The notes beneath the pieces were generated by a model. The model saw only the letters and a program-made list of their open reading frames with translations, searched no databases and was not told the DNA's origin. From Mastigamoeba balamuthi (Eukaryota; Evosea; Mastigamoebida; Mastigamoebidae), in NCBI GenBank assembly GCA_902651635.1, contig CACRSC010000018.1, positions 549,765 to 613,764 on the forward strand: DNA of 64,000 nucleotides. Direction: 5' to 3'. Of the stretch, positions 26,527 through 36,700 are shown one piece after another. Every line of letters starts with the position of its first letter. Position 1 is the first letter of the stretch. The position numbers and the translations under genes were made by a program.

Positions 26527-27360
26527 ATGCATGCCACACCGAGTGATTGAAAATCCGGAGAATGAGCCCCTTATGACAAACCAACTGTGCAATTGGTATT
26601 GATTCACTGAGTCCCTAGACATTTCTAGTGACAAGACATATTTCAATTGTTACATAGTTTCTCTCATGATCTTTGTTGGAATAATGTTAAATTTTGTACC
26701 ACTTGACTTTTCAGCAATGCTGTGTTTTCTTGGAGCTGAGAAAAGAGTAATCCACTCCACGACTGTCAGTAAGTTCAGAGCATTCTGTCACGTAGTACCT
26801 GTCACACGAGCTGCAGCAGCATGATTTGGCCTTATCGGCCTCCTCTCTCTCATGTTGTTGTTCTGCATACAGGTGTTTCGGCTGGCCATACACTCGTGAT
26901 GCTGCCGCATCATCTGCTCTGCTGCACACCTACATTGCTCGCTGCTGTGCAGTGCACAAATGACGTCAAGTGCAAATCAGACAGCTCTTGAAATCTTGAG
27001 ACTATGCTATGCTACACACCTGCTTCTGCTACATATGCATTCACTACACTCACTTGCAGACTGACTTGTGCTACACACCACTCAACACTCATCTGTCCCA
27101 TGCTGTAGTATATTGACATCTGCTTTTCACCGCTATATGTCTTTGCAGTCAAATGTACCATATTAACAGTTTCATTGAAATATAATACGGAAAAAAAGTC
27201 GTTTCAAAACTACTTTTCAAAGTATCACTTTTGAGACAGTTGAAAAAGTGCTTTCGCGAAAATGCCGTCAAATTTGGAATTGACTGAAAACAGAAATTGG
27301 TTGTTTCTGGATTTGTGCGTTATTGGATTTCATGAAAATGGAAAATTGCTTTCATTTTTA

Positions 27361-27399
27361 TATAAGCCATTTACTCTGACTTAGAGTAAATGGCTTATA
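27361..27399. repeat. Perfect 17-bp inverted repeat with 5-nt loop
   Basis: TATAAGCCATTTACTCT at 27361-27377 is exactly complementary to AGAGTAAATGGCTTATA at 27383-27399, with the loop GACTT. It lies in the most AT-rich part of the island. Confidence 0.95.
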
Positions 27400-27525
27400 A
27401 TGAAAAATTAACTTATATTTCATTACAATTCTAAAGTCGTTTTAACATAACTTCATCACTTTAAGGTGTATTTTATGAAACTGGTAAAATGGAATAATTA
27501 GCTGAAAAGACATATAAACGTTTAC

Positions 27526-27745
27526 TACAACGCATAGTGAATGTATATCCACAATATGCTGCTATATACACATCTACTACACTGTATAGTGACTTATTTG
27601 CACTACATGATGAGCAGACCCAGTTCTGCTCTGCACTGCTATATTATCTTCACTACTCCACTACACAGTATAGTGAACCTACTTCTGCAATGTGCTACTA
27701 CTACACTACCCTGATTTCATGTTGCTCCACTGTGCAGTGAAGGCT
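27526..27745. repeat. Diverged repeats of an imperfect palindrome
   Basis: Copies related to CTACACTGTATAGTGA occur at about 27526 (CTACAACGCATAGTGA), 27577, 27660 (CTACACAGTATAGTGA) and 27727 (a weaker CACTGTGCAGTGA). Spacing is 50-85 nt. The core CACTRTATAGTG is nearly self-complementary. Confidence 0.6.
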
Positions 27746-28774
27746 GTGTAGTGAGTGGCACGTTGTGAAAGTAGGTCTGCAATGGCTTGTTAATGTGATT
27801 GACATGTTGGTACGAATGTCTGTACAATAGTAACCACCAACATTGTGTATAAGAAGCTCTTAGGGCAATAGTTTCATTATCATGATTGCAATTTCTTGGT
27901 GTTTTTTTCAGTCAGATTGAATCATCTCGAGTTTTACCAGAAGCTGTTAGCAATTCCTTCAGAATTATTGTAACTTGAAGAGTGAGAAGCACATACTCAT
28001 GTATGAAATTGCAAAGCCAAGAAGGTCGAGGTAGCTGTGCTCTGCCATGCACACCTTCAGGGTCTATAGTACCCCGACCTTGAGACCCACTGGGCCCCAC
28101 CCATCTGGAGCAATCCTTCAATACTGAAATTCACTGCATACTTCAGGAATTGCAGTTCTGTATGGCTACCAACTATCTGTTCAGCTCAGTGATGAATTCC
28201 CACATTATCTGCATGGCTCTCATATTCTTTACTCTCAGTCTCTGCAGAGCAGGTTCCTTCAGAGGCCTCTCAGTTGCAGCATGCTTGGCATTGACCTGCT
28301 TGACCAATGCCAGCAGCTACTCATATGCATCTGTCTTCTGCCCCTGAGTCAAGAACAACAAGCAATTAGGACTGCCTCATAGACAGAGATGATTTGAGAG
28401 AGAAAATGCACTGCAACAGGCTTCATTAAGGCAGACATAAGGTGGAGCATTGCTACCCCACCCCTGACTATATCAGGCAGCCATCCATTAAGCAAGCTAG
28501 CATTAATCGACAGCAGCTCCTTAGATAATTTAGGGCAGTGCCAAGCCTTGTTAGTGTATGACAGGATAGCAGGCGTGGATCAACATGTAAGTCCTGATTC
28601 CACTACTGAAGGCACTTGATATTGAGCCTCAGGTCATGTGAAGACCAATCAGGCAAGGTGAGCAGAAAAATGTAAATCAGGGGAACTGGCACAGGACAAT
28701 CCTCTGTCAAAACCCCAATCTAATTTTGGTCAGATTATTCATGGCATATGCTATGGCAGCACTCAGTTTCTAGG

Positions 28775-28796
28775 GATGTGCACTTAAGTGCACATC
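28775..28796. repeat. Perfect 22-bp palindrome
   Basis: GATGTGCACTT is followed immediately by its exact complement with no loop. A diverged copy (GGATGTG ... GTGCACATCC, 29093-29116) lies about 300 nt downstream. Confidence 0.9.
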
Positions 28797-29092
28797 TGTA
28801 AGAGCTCAATCAAGTTGTTATACAATGTTATTATCCTGCTGGTCATTGTGTTGAATTTCCATTTCCTTCAGAGTATATCTCTGAGAAGTAAAATAGTTTT
28901 TTCCTTCCCCTTCCTAGAAGGAAGTGTTCCACGTGGTGGTCCATGGCTAGGCCCAAGCTGGGCTTGCTGGATCTCATTACAGTCTCACAGATTGTCCCTA
29001 ACCCCCCTTGCTCAGGGCTGTGCCAGCCAGGATGCAAGACAGTGTCCCAGCTGTTCTGTCACTGGCTATGTATGGTCATAACAGAATCAAAA

Positions 29093-29116
29093 GGATGTGT
29101 GTTGAAGTGCACATCC
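29093..29116. repeat. Diverged second copy of the 22-bp palindrome
   Basis: The outer seven bases (GGATGTG and CACATCC) are still complementary but the centre has changed. The pair of sites brackets a segment of about 300 nt. Confidence 0.7.
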
Positions 29117-29700
29117 GATGGCTCTTGCTCTGAAACAGGTAGGTACACATCGTACAGGGTGCAATGGCAGATTGTGTTGGAAGGTAATCAGAGAACAACA
29201 AATGCGAATGCTGAATCTCCGGTCATTTTGTGAGAGTAAGTGAATATCTTCCTCACCTTCCGCGTTGCTGGTACACAAAAACAAATCGCCGGGAGCGAAA
29301 CATTTTTTCTTCCACAGGGCGCGCACTCCACCTGGAAATGGTATAGTCAATCAATCGGCCTTTTTTGGCTCCGCTATCGGCGAATGGTCTGTAAGTTCGG
29401 GCGAAGAAGAAAAAGGGCATTTTCCATCCCACACCGCACACCCACACCCCCCCTTTGGGCCCAAAACGAATCATCGCGTGACTCAGAGAACTGATGTCAT
29501 GTGATGACCTCAACAACGTCTTTTTCGGACCGTTTGACCGCGGTTAATATTTTAACGGGCGCGCGTCCCACAAAATAAAAAACACCTGCTAGAAACAAAG
29601 GAGGTGTTCTTCCCATCCGTGTGCCCCCATCCACACGCCACACCTCGCCACCTGTTCGAGGGAGCCCCCCGTTTCAGACCCGACCCCCGTGCACACGTAT

Positions 29701-31611
29701 ATGGACCAGGCGGCCTTCTTCTCCAGCGCGCTGTTCTCGGCCCCCGGCGACACTGCGCGCCCGCTGACGCTGCCGCCGCTGCCCATCGCCCTGCGGGCAG
29801 CGCCACACCCGGCCGCGGCGGCGTACGGCGCGGTGCAGCAGCTGCGCGTGGCCTGCGCGGCCCCGGCGCTCGACGACCTGCGCGCGCTGCTCTCGAAGGC
29901 GCTCGGCGCGCAGTCGCAGTTCCCCGTCGACTGGGACGCAGCGATGCGGGCCACGTCGGGCCTCGGCTACCCCAGGCGCTCCATGGCCGAGGAGACCCTC
30001 GAGCGCTCGTTCCGCGAGGGTACGCGCCACCCGCCCCCCCCCGGCTTCCCGGGCCCACCACAGACGCCTTTGTTTTTTGCCGCACGATCCGGTACTCCGT
30101 TGTGTCGAGAGAATTCCGTTCTTTGGGTTCAGCTTTGCTGCGGCGCCAAATGCGCGCCCCGGAGGCCTCGGGCCGCGGCCGCGCCGCCGGAGCGGATCCG
30201 GCCGGGGCAGGGGCGGGCCGCGCGCGGGTGTTGGCGCCATTTTGTGGCGCGCTGGCGTTGCGATTTCTTTCTTTTTCTTTCTCGAAGGATTGTGACTAAA
30301 AAACAACAAAAGCTCGCACCATTTTCGCTCCTTTTCGCAACGGCCTGCGGTCCTGTTTCGCCCCCCGTTGAACATCACGGCACACTTTCCGCGCGGCTCT
30401 TGTCACCCACGCAGAGACCACGTCGACTCACCCCCCATCGCTTTCTGCAAAACACACTGTCAGGCGTCGATTTCCTGCGGACCGCCGGGACCCGCTACCA
30501 GCTGTCGCTCTCGGCGTTCAGCCAGTTCTGCGTCCTGGCGCCGCGCCTGGACCGCAGCGTGCTCTGCGTCGTCGTCACCACGCTCAGCGCCGCCGCCTCG
30601 CGCTTCGCCTCGCGCGAGCTCGCCATCGAGCGGCTCGAGGCCGAGGCCGCCACGCACCTCCAGCGCTCCGCCGCCTACGAGGAGGCCCAGCGAAAGCTCG
30701 CCGACTCGCAGGCGGCCGACCGCGAGCGCGCGCGCGCGGCCGCCCAGCGCCTCGAGGCCGAGCGCGCGTGGGCCGCCAGGGAGCTGGCCGACGCGCGGCT
30801 GAGGATCCGCGACCTCGAGGCCCGCGCGGGCGCGGCGAGGCAGCGGGCGGGCAGCGACGAGGGGCCCAGCGAGGACTGCTCGTACACGGCGAGCTCGCCA
30901 GACGAGCCCTCGGTGCCCTCGTCGGCCTGCGGGTCGCCCGTGGAGCCCAGGACGGCGCCGGCCGCGCTGCCGTGCCCGCCGGCGCTCGCGCAGGGCGGCG
31001 CGCAGGGCCCGGAGAGCCCCGGGGAGCTCCTGCTGCTGGGCCCGGTGCCGTACAGGTCGTGGCGGCTGTTCCCCAGGGACGCGGTGCTGACGTCCAAGTC
31101 GTACCTCGAGTTCCGCGGCATCAACGCAGAGAGGATCGGCTGCCACACGTTCGGGCGCATCGTCTCGAAGATGTGCACGGCCTGCGGCATCGGCAGCGAG
31201 CGGCTCGTCGCGTACCGCAACCCGCACGACCTGCCGGCCATCGAGCGGGCGTTTGACGTCTGGCAGCGCCAGGCGATGGAGCACCCGCAGCGCACGCTCG
31301 CGCGGCCCGCCAAGCGCTCGCGCCCCGTCGACATACCGCTCGAGTGCGCCGCCTCGGCCTACAGGTGGGCCGGCACGGGCGCCTCCTCTGCGCGCAGCAG
31401 CGAGGCGCACCCGCCGCCCAAGCGCACCCGCGCCAGCGCCGGCGCCCGCCTCCTCTCCGAGACCGCGTCGGTGCCTGTGCAGCTGCTCGTCTCAGACACC
31501 GCCGACCAGCCGCTGCAGCAGAGCCCGCAGCAGCAACAGCAGCAGCAGCAGCAGCAGAGCCTGCAGCAGCAGCAGCAGCGGTATTCGGCGTTCCAGACGA
31601 CGCGCCTATGA
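29701..31611 (+). CDS. Hypothetical coiled-coil protein with C-terminal poly-Q
   Basis: Not recognised. Two exons (29701-30019, 30464-31611) give 488 aa. The intervening 444 nt happens to lack an in-frame stop, but its base composition, T-runs, GT border and CTGTCAG acceptor mark it as an intron. The first part is Ala/Pro-rich. A predicted coiled coil runs through LAIERLEAEAATHLQRSAAYEE and an Arg/Glu/Ala-rich stretch. A compact block, YRSWRLFPRDAVLTSKSYL with IGCHTFGRIVSKMCTACGIG, looks like a folded helical domain that could bind DNA or protein. A basic KRSRP (possible nuclear signal) and CAG-encoded Gln runs end the protein. A nuclear regulator is a guess. Confidence 0.75.
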   Translation: MDQAAFFSSALFSAPGDTARPLTLPPLPIALRAAPHPAAAAYGAVQQLRVACAAPALDDLRALLSKALGAQSQFPVDWDAAMRATSGLGYPRRSMAEETLERSFREGTRHPPPPGFPGPPQTPLFFAARSGTPLCRENSVLWVQLCCGAKCAPRRPRAAAAPPERIRPGQGRAARGCWRHFVARWRCDFFLFLSRRIVTKKQQKLAPFSLLFATACGPVSPPVEHHGTLSARLLSPTQRPRRLTPHRFLQNTLSGVDFLRTAGTRYQLSLSAFSQFCVLAPRLDRSVLCVVVTTLSAAASRFASRELAIERLEAEAATHLQRSAAYEEAQRKLADSQAADRERARAAAQRLEAERAWAARELADARLRIRDLEARAGAARQRAGSDEGPSEDCSYTASSPDEPSVPSSACGSPVEPRTAPAALPCPPALAQGGAQGPESPGELLLLGPVPYRSWRLFPRDAVLTSKSYLEFRGINAERIGCHTFGRIVSKMCTACGIGSERLVAYRNPHDLPAIERAFDVWQRQAMEHPQRTLARPAKRSRPVDIPLECAASAYRWAGTGASSARSSEAHPPPKRTRASAGARLLSETASVPVQLLVSDTADQPLQQSPQQQQQQQQQQSLQQQQQRYSAFQTTRL

Positions 31612-31950
31612 CGGGGGACGGCCGGGGCACGTGCCACCAACTCCCTTGTGTGCAAATTGTGACGGAGAGAGGAACGAGTAGGTCGGATTGTGTCGCACTC
31701 GGTCGGTGCGCGTCCCTCGGCGCCGCACGCATCTAGCGGCGGTGGCGTGGGGCGGGCGGCCCGATGCGCGTGCGACCCCCACACAAACAAGCACATTATT
31801 GACTCCACGCCACTCGCAACATCGTTCGTAAGACTCGTGAACCACTCTTCCCACACGCACCGCGCTGCGACAGTAATTGGAACCGTCACCAAAGACACCA
31901 CTCAGATCTAGATATCTCGCCGCTGATTTTTCACTCCCAGAAAAATAGAT

Positions 31951-32586
31951 ATGGTCCGCATAGTCAACGGGGTCGTGATCCCGGACGGCGCTCCGCCGCC
32001 CGCGGGCCCGCAGCCACTCGGCGCTCCGGCGCCTGCGCCGTGCCCTTCCCCCTCGGGAGGCGGCGCTGCCTTGGCCCTTGACTCCGCCAGAGCGTCGCTG
32101 AGCGCGGCGGCTTCTCGGGTCTCGTCGTACCTGTCGTCGAATCAGGCATGTCTGCATTTCCAGTTCTTTTTTAATTACACTATTGTTACACAATTAGGAA
32201 TCGATTTTACGCCGCTGCTCACTGGCGGGGGCGGGCCGCGCAGTTGCCGGGGTGGGCAGTGATCATGGGCGTCCTCGTGGCGTATCTGCTGTTCGGGTTC
32301 CTGGGGTTCTTCGTCGCCGGGGCTGCCGGCGCGTACTACTACTTCGCCCACACCGAGGCTGGGCGTAGAACGTTCTCTGACGCCATGGTACGCGTGGATA
32401 TCTGCCAGCAGATTCTGGAATCTATTTGACGGCTGCCTTCCCTTTCTGCTGGCACAGCGCACAGCACAGCGCGGGGCGGCTGGGGGACACCAGCAGGACC
32501 GGCAGGGCGGCAGGGGCTACAGGTCGCTGCGTGACCTTCCCCCTGTCCCGCGCCCCGGGGGCGGATGAGGCCCGGGCGCCTGCTAG
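31951..32586 (+). CDS. Selenoprotein-K-like small membrane protein, candidate Sec codon TGA
   Basis: Three exons (31951-32145, 32244-32387, 32458-32586). MVRIVNGVVI matches the start of selenoprotein K (M-V-x-I-x-N-G-x-V). A Pro/Ala-rich stretch leads to one membrane helix (VIMGVLVAYLLFGFLGFFVAG). The last exon is Gly/Arg-rich (QQDRQGGRGYRSLRDLP, then PVPRPGGG). It is followed by TGA (32566-32568) and then GGC CCG GGC GCC TGC TAG, so reading TGA as selenocysteine would end G-G-G-U-G-P-G-A-C, like the GGUG end of SelK and SelS. Intron 1 has GC-AG borders (CAG|GCATGT). If TGA is a stop, the protein is 149 aa. No SECIS element was found by eye. An alternative is a FAM241-like protein. Confidence 0.5.
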
Positions 32587-33783
32587 GCCGCGCGGTGCCT
32601 CTGGTCCCGCCGCCGGCGCCGCTGAGAGCGTGAGAGGGGCACACGGCAACGCCCGCTCGGCTGTCCAGGCCGGGGCCTCGTGTGCCACCCGATTCTCTGC
32701 GGCACGGCGTGGCGGGAGCAGGGCAGAACGTTGCTCGAGGGTCGCTGCTGCGTTGCTGGTGGCGTTGCGGGAACGAGATGCGCCACTGAAACGATGTCAC
32801 CGGGCTTTATGCCGGGCCATTCGTCATAACAAGGATCAGCAGCACCGCATCGCACTGCCGCCCGGCACGCACGCAGCATCGCACGGCAAGACGGCAAGGG
32901 AACGCTGCGCAGATGCCGGGCAGCTGAGCGGCCTGTGCTCTGTCCCCGACGTCAGCACGGGGGCTGCTTGCCTCTGCCCGCGCAGCCACGCAGCCACTGA
33001 TGCTGCACGGGCCGAGGCCCTGGAGAGGGCCGCCCGCACTGCCCGCCAGCCCGTGCGCGGCCCGCAGTGAGCCCCAGAGAGGTGTTCGCCCTTGCCCTTG
33101 AGCACGAGATTGTGGGCCTCGGAGATTGCCGACCGCCTCGGCCATCACGCAGACAGGAGGCGTCTGGCGACACGCGCGACCCACGTGACCCCCCGCTGAA
33201 ACTGCCAGCGGGGCCCAGGGCGGCACTGCGCTCCAGCGCCCCTGCGTGTCGTCGAATTGAGGGGCGTTGCGGCTGAGTCGGTGTCTGGTCTGCACGCTTT
33301 GCCCCTGCCATCGACCACCGTGGCGTTGGCTGGAGCAGAGGGAATGAGAGGGGGGGGGGATGCACGGAGGCCCGTGACGCAGCGCGGGGACGTACGGGGA
33401 CACAGACGGCCGCAAGCGCGGCGCTATGTACCAATTCCCTGGCAATTCATCTTTTATCCCCGTGGGGCCATTTCACCCGCCCGTTGATATTTCTCGGCTG
33501 CGCATCCATTATTATTGTTATTCCTCTGGTTGTCGGTACCTCATCTCGCACGTCTTCGGTGGTGTCGGCCCTCGCGGGCCTCCCCCCATGTGTGTCATTT
33601 CTCGTCGTCGCCCTATGAGGCTCCAAGAGCAGCAGATGCAAACATAGCTTCCTTGTCCAACCCTGTCTGTGGGAAGCTCATTGTTTCGTGGCTGTGTCTG
33701 TGCGTGTGCACTCGAATTGAGTCTTTGATTGCGTTCCTGCAATCGAATCGGACAAACGAAGAGATTATTCAGCGCCTCTCGCC
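32587..33783. other. Gene-free stretch between convergent genes
   Basis: Very GC-rich at first, then more mixed. Long frames exist on both strands but lack a proper ATG, homology or splice support. Any SECIS of the upstream gene would have to be here; no clear ATGA...AA...GA core was seen. Confidence 0.45.
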
Positions 33784-36700
33784 TCAAGACGTCCCCGGGA
33801 CTGTGCGCAGGTGCTGGGGCGACTCGGCCTTCTTTTCCAGCGGCTCTGTCCTCACCGAAGAGGACCTGGACGACCTGGACGACCTCGCACAGTCCCTGAG
33901 TGTCGCGACGGTTTCTGACTGCATCTCTGTCTCGTCCGCGAGCTCCGTGCGGATGTCCTGAAGCGTGTCATTGATGCTAGCAAACGCTGCGCGGTCGGAA
34001 GGTCAGCCCGGAGCGTTGCTTGGCGGGTGGGGCGAGGGAAGATGAGGTGATGTACTGGGGCGCGCAGAAGGATCGCCAGACCAACACGACTCGATGAGCT
34101 GCCGCACGGGCGCCTCGCAGTCCGGGGGTATCACGGCCCGGTTTCCCTGGAGGATGAACTGGGCCAGTGCTGCTCGCAGGAGGCCATCCAGTGAGAAGAG
34201 GGGAAGCCAGAGTTGTCTGTACCGAAGGACGACGGCATCTCGATTCCGGCGTAGGGCTCCCTCTCGAGCCACAGCTCGTACATCAGCATCGCGAAGCTGA
34301 AGACGTCTGCACTCTTGGTGTACTTCATGCTCCCCGAGAGGACCTCTGGTGCCTGGGCGCGGGAGGAGGGCGTCCAGTGAGAGCACGCGCAGGTGAGCAG
34401 GACGATACCATAAAGATAGGAGTGCCCACTCCCTTGGTCATCTGGAGGGACGAGTCGCTGGTGACTGCGCGAGACGATCCAAAGTCTGTTATCCTGTGGA
34501 CGGAGCACCATGAGAAAGAAGGGCGGCTGCATGTCCCGCAACTTGCAGACAACAGGAGCTTCGATTGACAGGGCAACGATCAGCACGTTATCGGGCTTAA
34601 GGTCTCGGTGGAGGATGTTCGACACGTGTAGGAACTTCATTCCTTTGATTTCAAACGTTAGCGGCGAAGGAAAACCCTGGCAGCAAGTACCGTTTGCGAT
34701 GTTGGAGGCAACTTGCAGTTTATAGGGCTTGATTAGATTATACCGGCGCAAGACGGTCGCTAGACTGCCATGGGGAATGTACTCGGAGACTAGGCAGAAC
34801 TTTCCGGGAACGATGGTGGCCCCCAGGAACGCGACGATGTACTGGGACCTGATCTGCTCCAGAATCTCCACCTCCCTGTTAAGCTCGCTCACATCGAGTT
34901 CGAGAGATCTCAACTATGGAAGAGAAAAGAGGGGTTGTTGTTCAGAGGCCACCAGTTGCTTCATGCCAAGACGCACCTGCTTGATGGCAACTTCGTTTCC
35001 TCTCCAGAAGCCGCGATAGACAGTACCGAAGCTGCCCTCACCAATCCTCTCCTTGAAAGCCAGCTCGTCATAGTCGATCCTGGTGCTGAGCTTGCCCTCG
35101 GCAGAGAACGGGCATTTGATGAACTCCTTCTTTCTGCCGTTACCAGACTTGTCTGCTGAGACGTTATCAAAATGTTTGAAAGCTGAACGGCCGGACAAGA
35201 AGCAATGACCGCAAATTTGTCGGAAATCATCGCAGTGCAATGAAGAACCAGCCTCAGCTCGACAATCATTCCGTTCCCCTGGCCCAGCGAGGTGTGTAAG
35301 TTGCCACAAGAAACTAATCTTGCTACTGCTTTGATGCGGCCCTCTGAAGGAGATGATAACAGTGTGAACTTGTTGCTCGAGGGCACGTGCACAGTGAAGT
35401 GCAAGGCGGTCCCGCTGAAGTTCATGATGGAGAGATTGTGCACGATCGGGATCCCAACACTGCACTGCGAGCCTGCGTCCGAGAAGGCAACCAACTCTGT
35501 ATCCAGAGTCCACTTGCCACTCGATGGCCTGCGGCGCAGGTCAGCTGCAGGGACAATCTGACCTCGTACTCGATTCCGTTCAAGAGCTCATCAATGTTGA
35601 GGTCCCTCTCATGGACGCACACTGGAGAAGCACACCCACTCCGGGCGGACCCTGCCGACTCGTCAAGAGCGACAACTGAACGGGATACGGCGGCCCCACC
35701 AGATTCCCTTGGCAAAATGAGTTGCTTTGGTGTAAGAGAGAGAGAGAGAGAGACGCACAACATTTCTTTGCGATGGCCTCGCCTGTGGAAGTAGAAGCTT
35801 GCAGCGAACATGGCGCCAAGGACCACTGCACCAGCCACAGAGCAACCCACAGCAATAGCAACAACGTTGGTGCTGCTGTCGCTGCCGTAGCACCGCGAGA
35901 GCCCGTTGCTCGCCTGCGCGCCTGGGCAGGCCACGCAGTAGTATCAACCACTCGACAGGTAGTATCCGCTGGCACAGAGAAAGCACTGTCCTGAACTGGC
36001 GGAGCAGTTGTTGCATTGCGAGCACTTCTCGCAGTTGTCGGCGCCTTCCTTAGAAAAGGTCCCGGGATCACAGGGAGAACACGAGCTGGACGTGACGCTG
36101 TTCGAGAAGGTGCCAGCCTCGCACGTCTGGCACGACGAGCTTGCGGGTAGAGAGAACGATCCCTTGCCACACTGCAGGCATTTGCCTTGAGATGCGTAAT
36201 AGCCACCGCCGCATCTGAAGCAGCCGGGGCCCTGAGCTGCGTACGCATACCCCGGAGGGCAAGGGGTGCAGTTGGCGGACGCAGGGCCCGAGCGTGTGCC
36301 CCTGGGGCATGCAAGACAGAAGGTTGCCCCTGTCGGCGAGTAGGTGCCGTTGGGGCACAGTGCGGTACACGGAGCGGTCCCCGTGGGCGAGAACGACCCT
36401 GCGGGGCACAGACCCTGGCACTGGGCAGCTCTGGAGACCTTGCAGATGGACGAAGAGTCCATGCCCTCAGCGAACAGGCAGGAGTTCGTCATCGCACACG
36501 AGCCTGTGGCTATCGAGGGCACATTGCCAGATAGGTCTGTGAAGGAGAGTTCGCTGGGAGCATTGTGAATAATGGCCCAAAGGCATAAGGCTGGGAGACT
36601 CACAGATCTTTGATCGTGGCCGGAAGGGGAGGAATGGTCCCCGAGATGTGCGAGTACGGTATACGCCTGGTGAGCAACGGTCAGTTCTGCGAAATAGAGG

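Larger units (their letters stand above)
26527..29550. other. AT-rich gene-free island rich in palindromes
   Basis: Starting right after the transporter stop, the sequence turns AT-rich with long A/T runs (27160-27500) and has no supported coding region. Degenerate units (CTACACACC, and CACTGTATAGTG-like imperfect palindromes) recur between 26900 and 27750. Perfect hairpins occur at 27361-27399 and 28775-28796. From about 27900 to 29200 the base composition is intermediate, with only short frames showing no known domain. It could be a decayed mobile element or a structural region. No long terminal repeats, target duplications or transposase motifs were identified. Confidence 0.7.

Noticed and set aside
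28000-29200. Transposase or reverse transcriptase in the AT-rich island
   Set aside because: Frames are under 100 codons and none shows catalytic motifs of known element families.
30020-30463. Reading straight through between the two exons of the poly-Q orphan
   Set aside because: Stop-free by chance, but T-rich tracts, GT border and CTGTCAG acceptor indicate an intron, and removing it keeps frame.
32587-33600. SECIS element for the selenoprotein-K-like gene
   Set aside because: GTGA- and ATG-containing hairpins were considered near 32640 and 32800, but none has the full ATGA...AA...GA core, so none is called.
33515-33961. Plus-strand frame ending in an acidic LTEEDLDDLDDLAQ stretch
   Set aside because: It is the antisense of the last exon of receptor kinase A, whose minus-strand frame aligns with the tail of kinase B and is in phase with the preceding exon.
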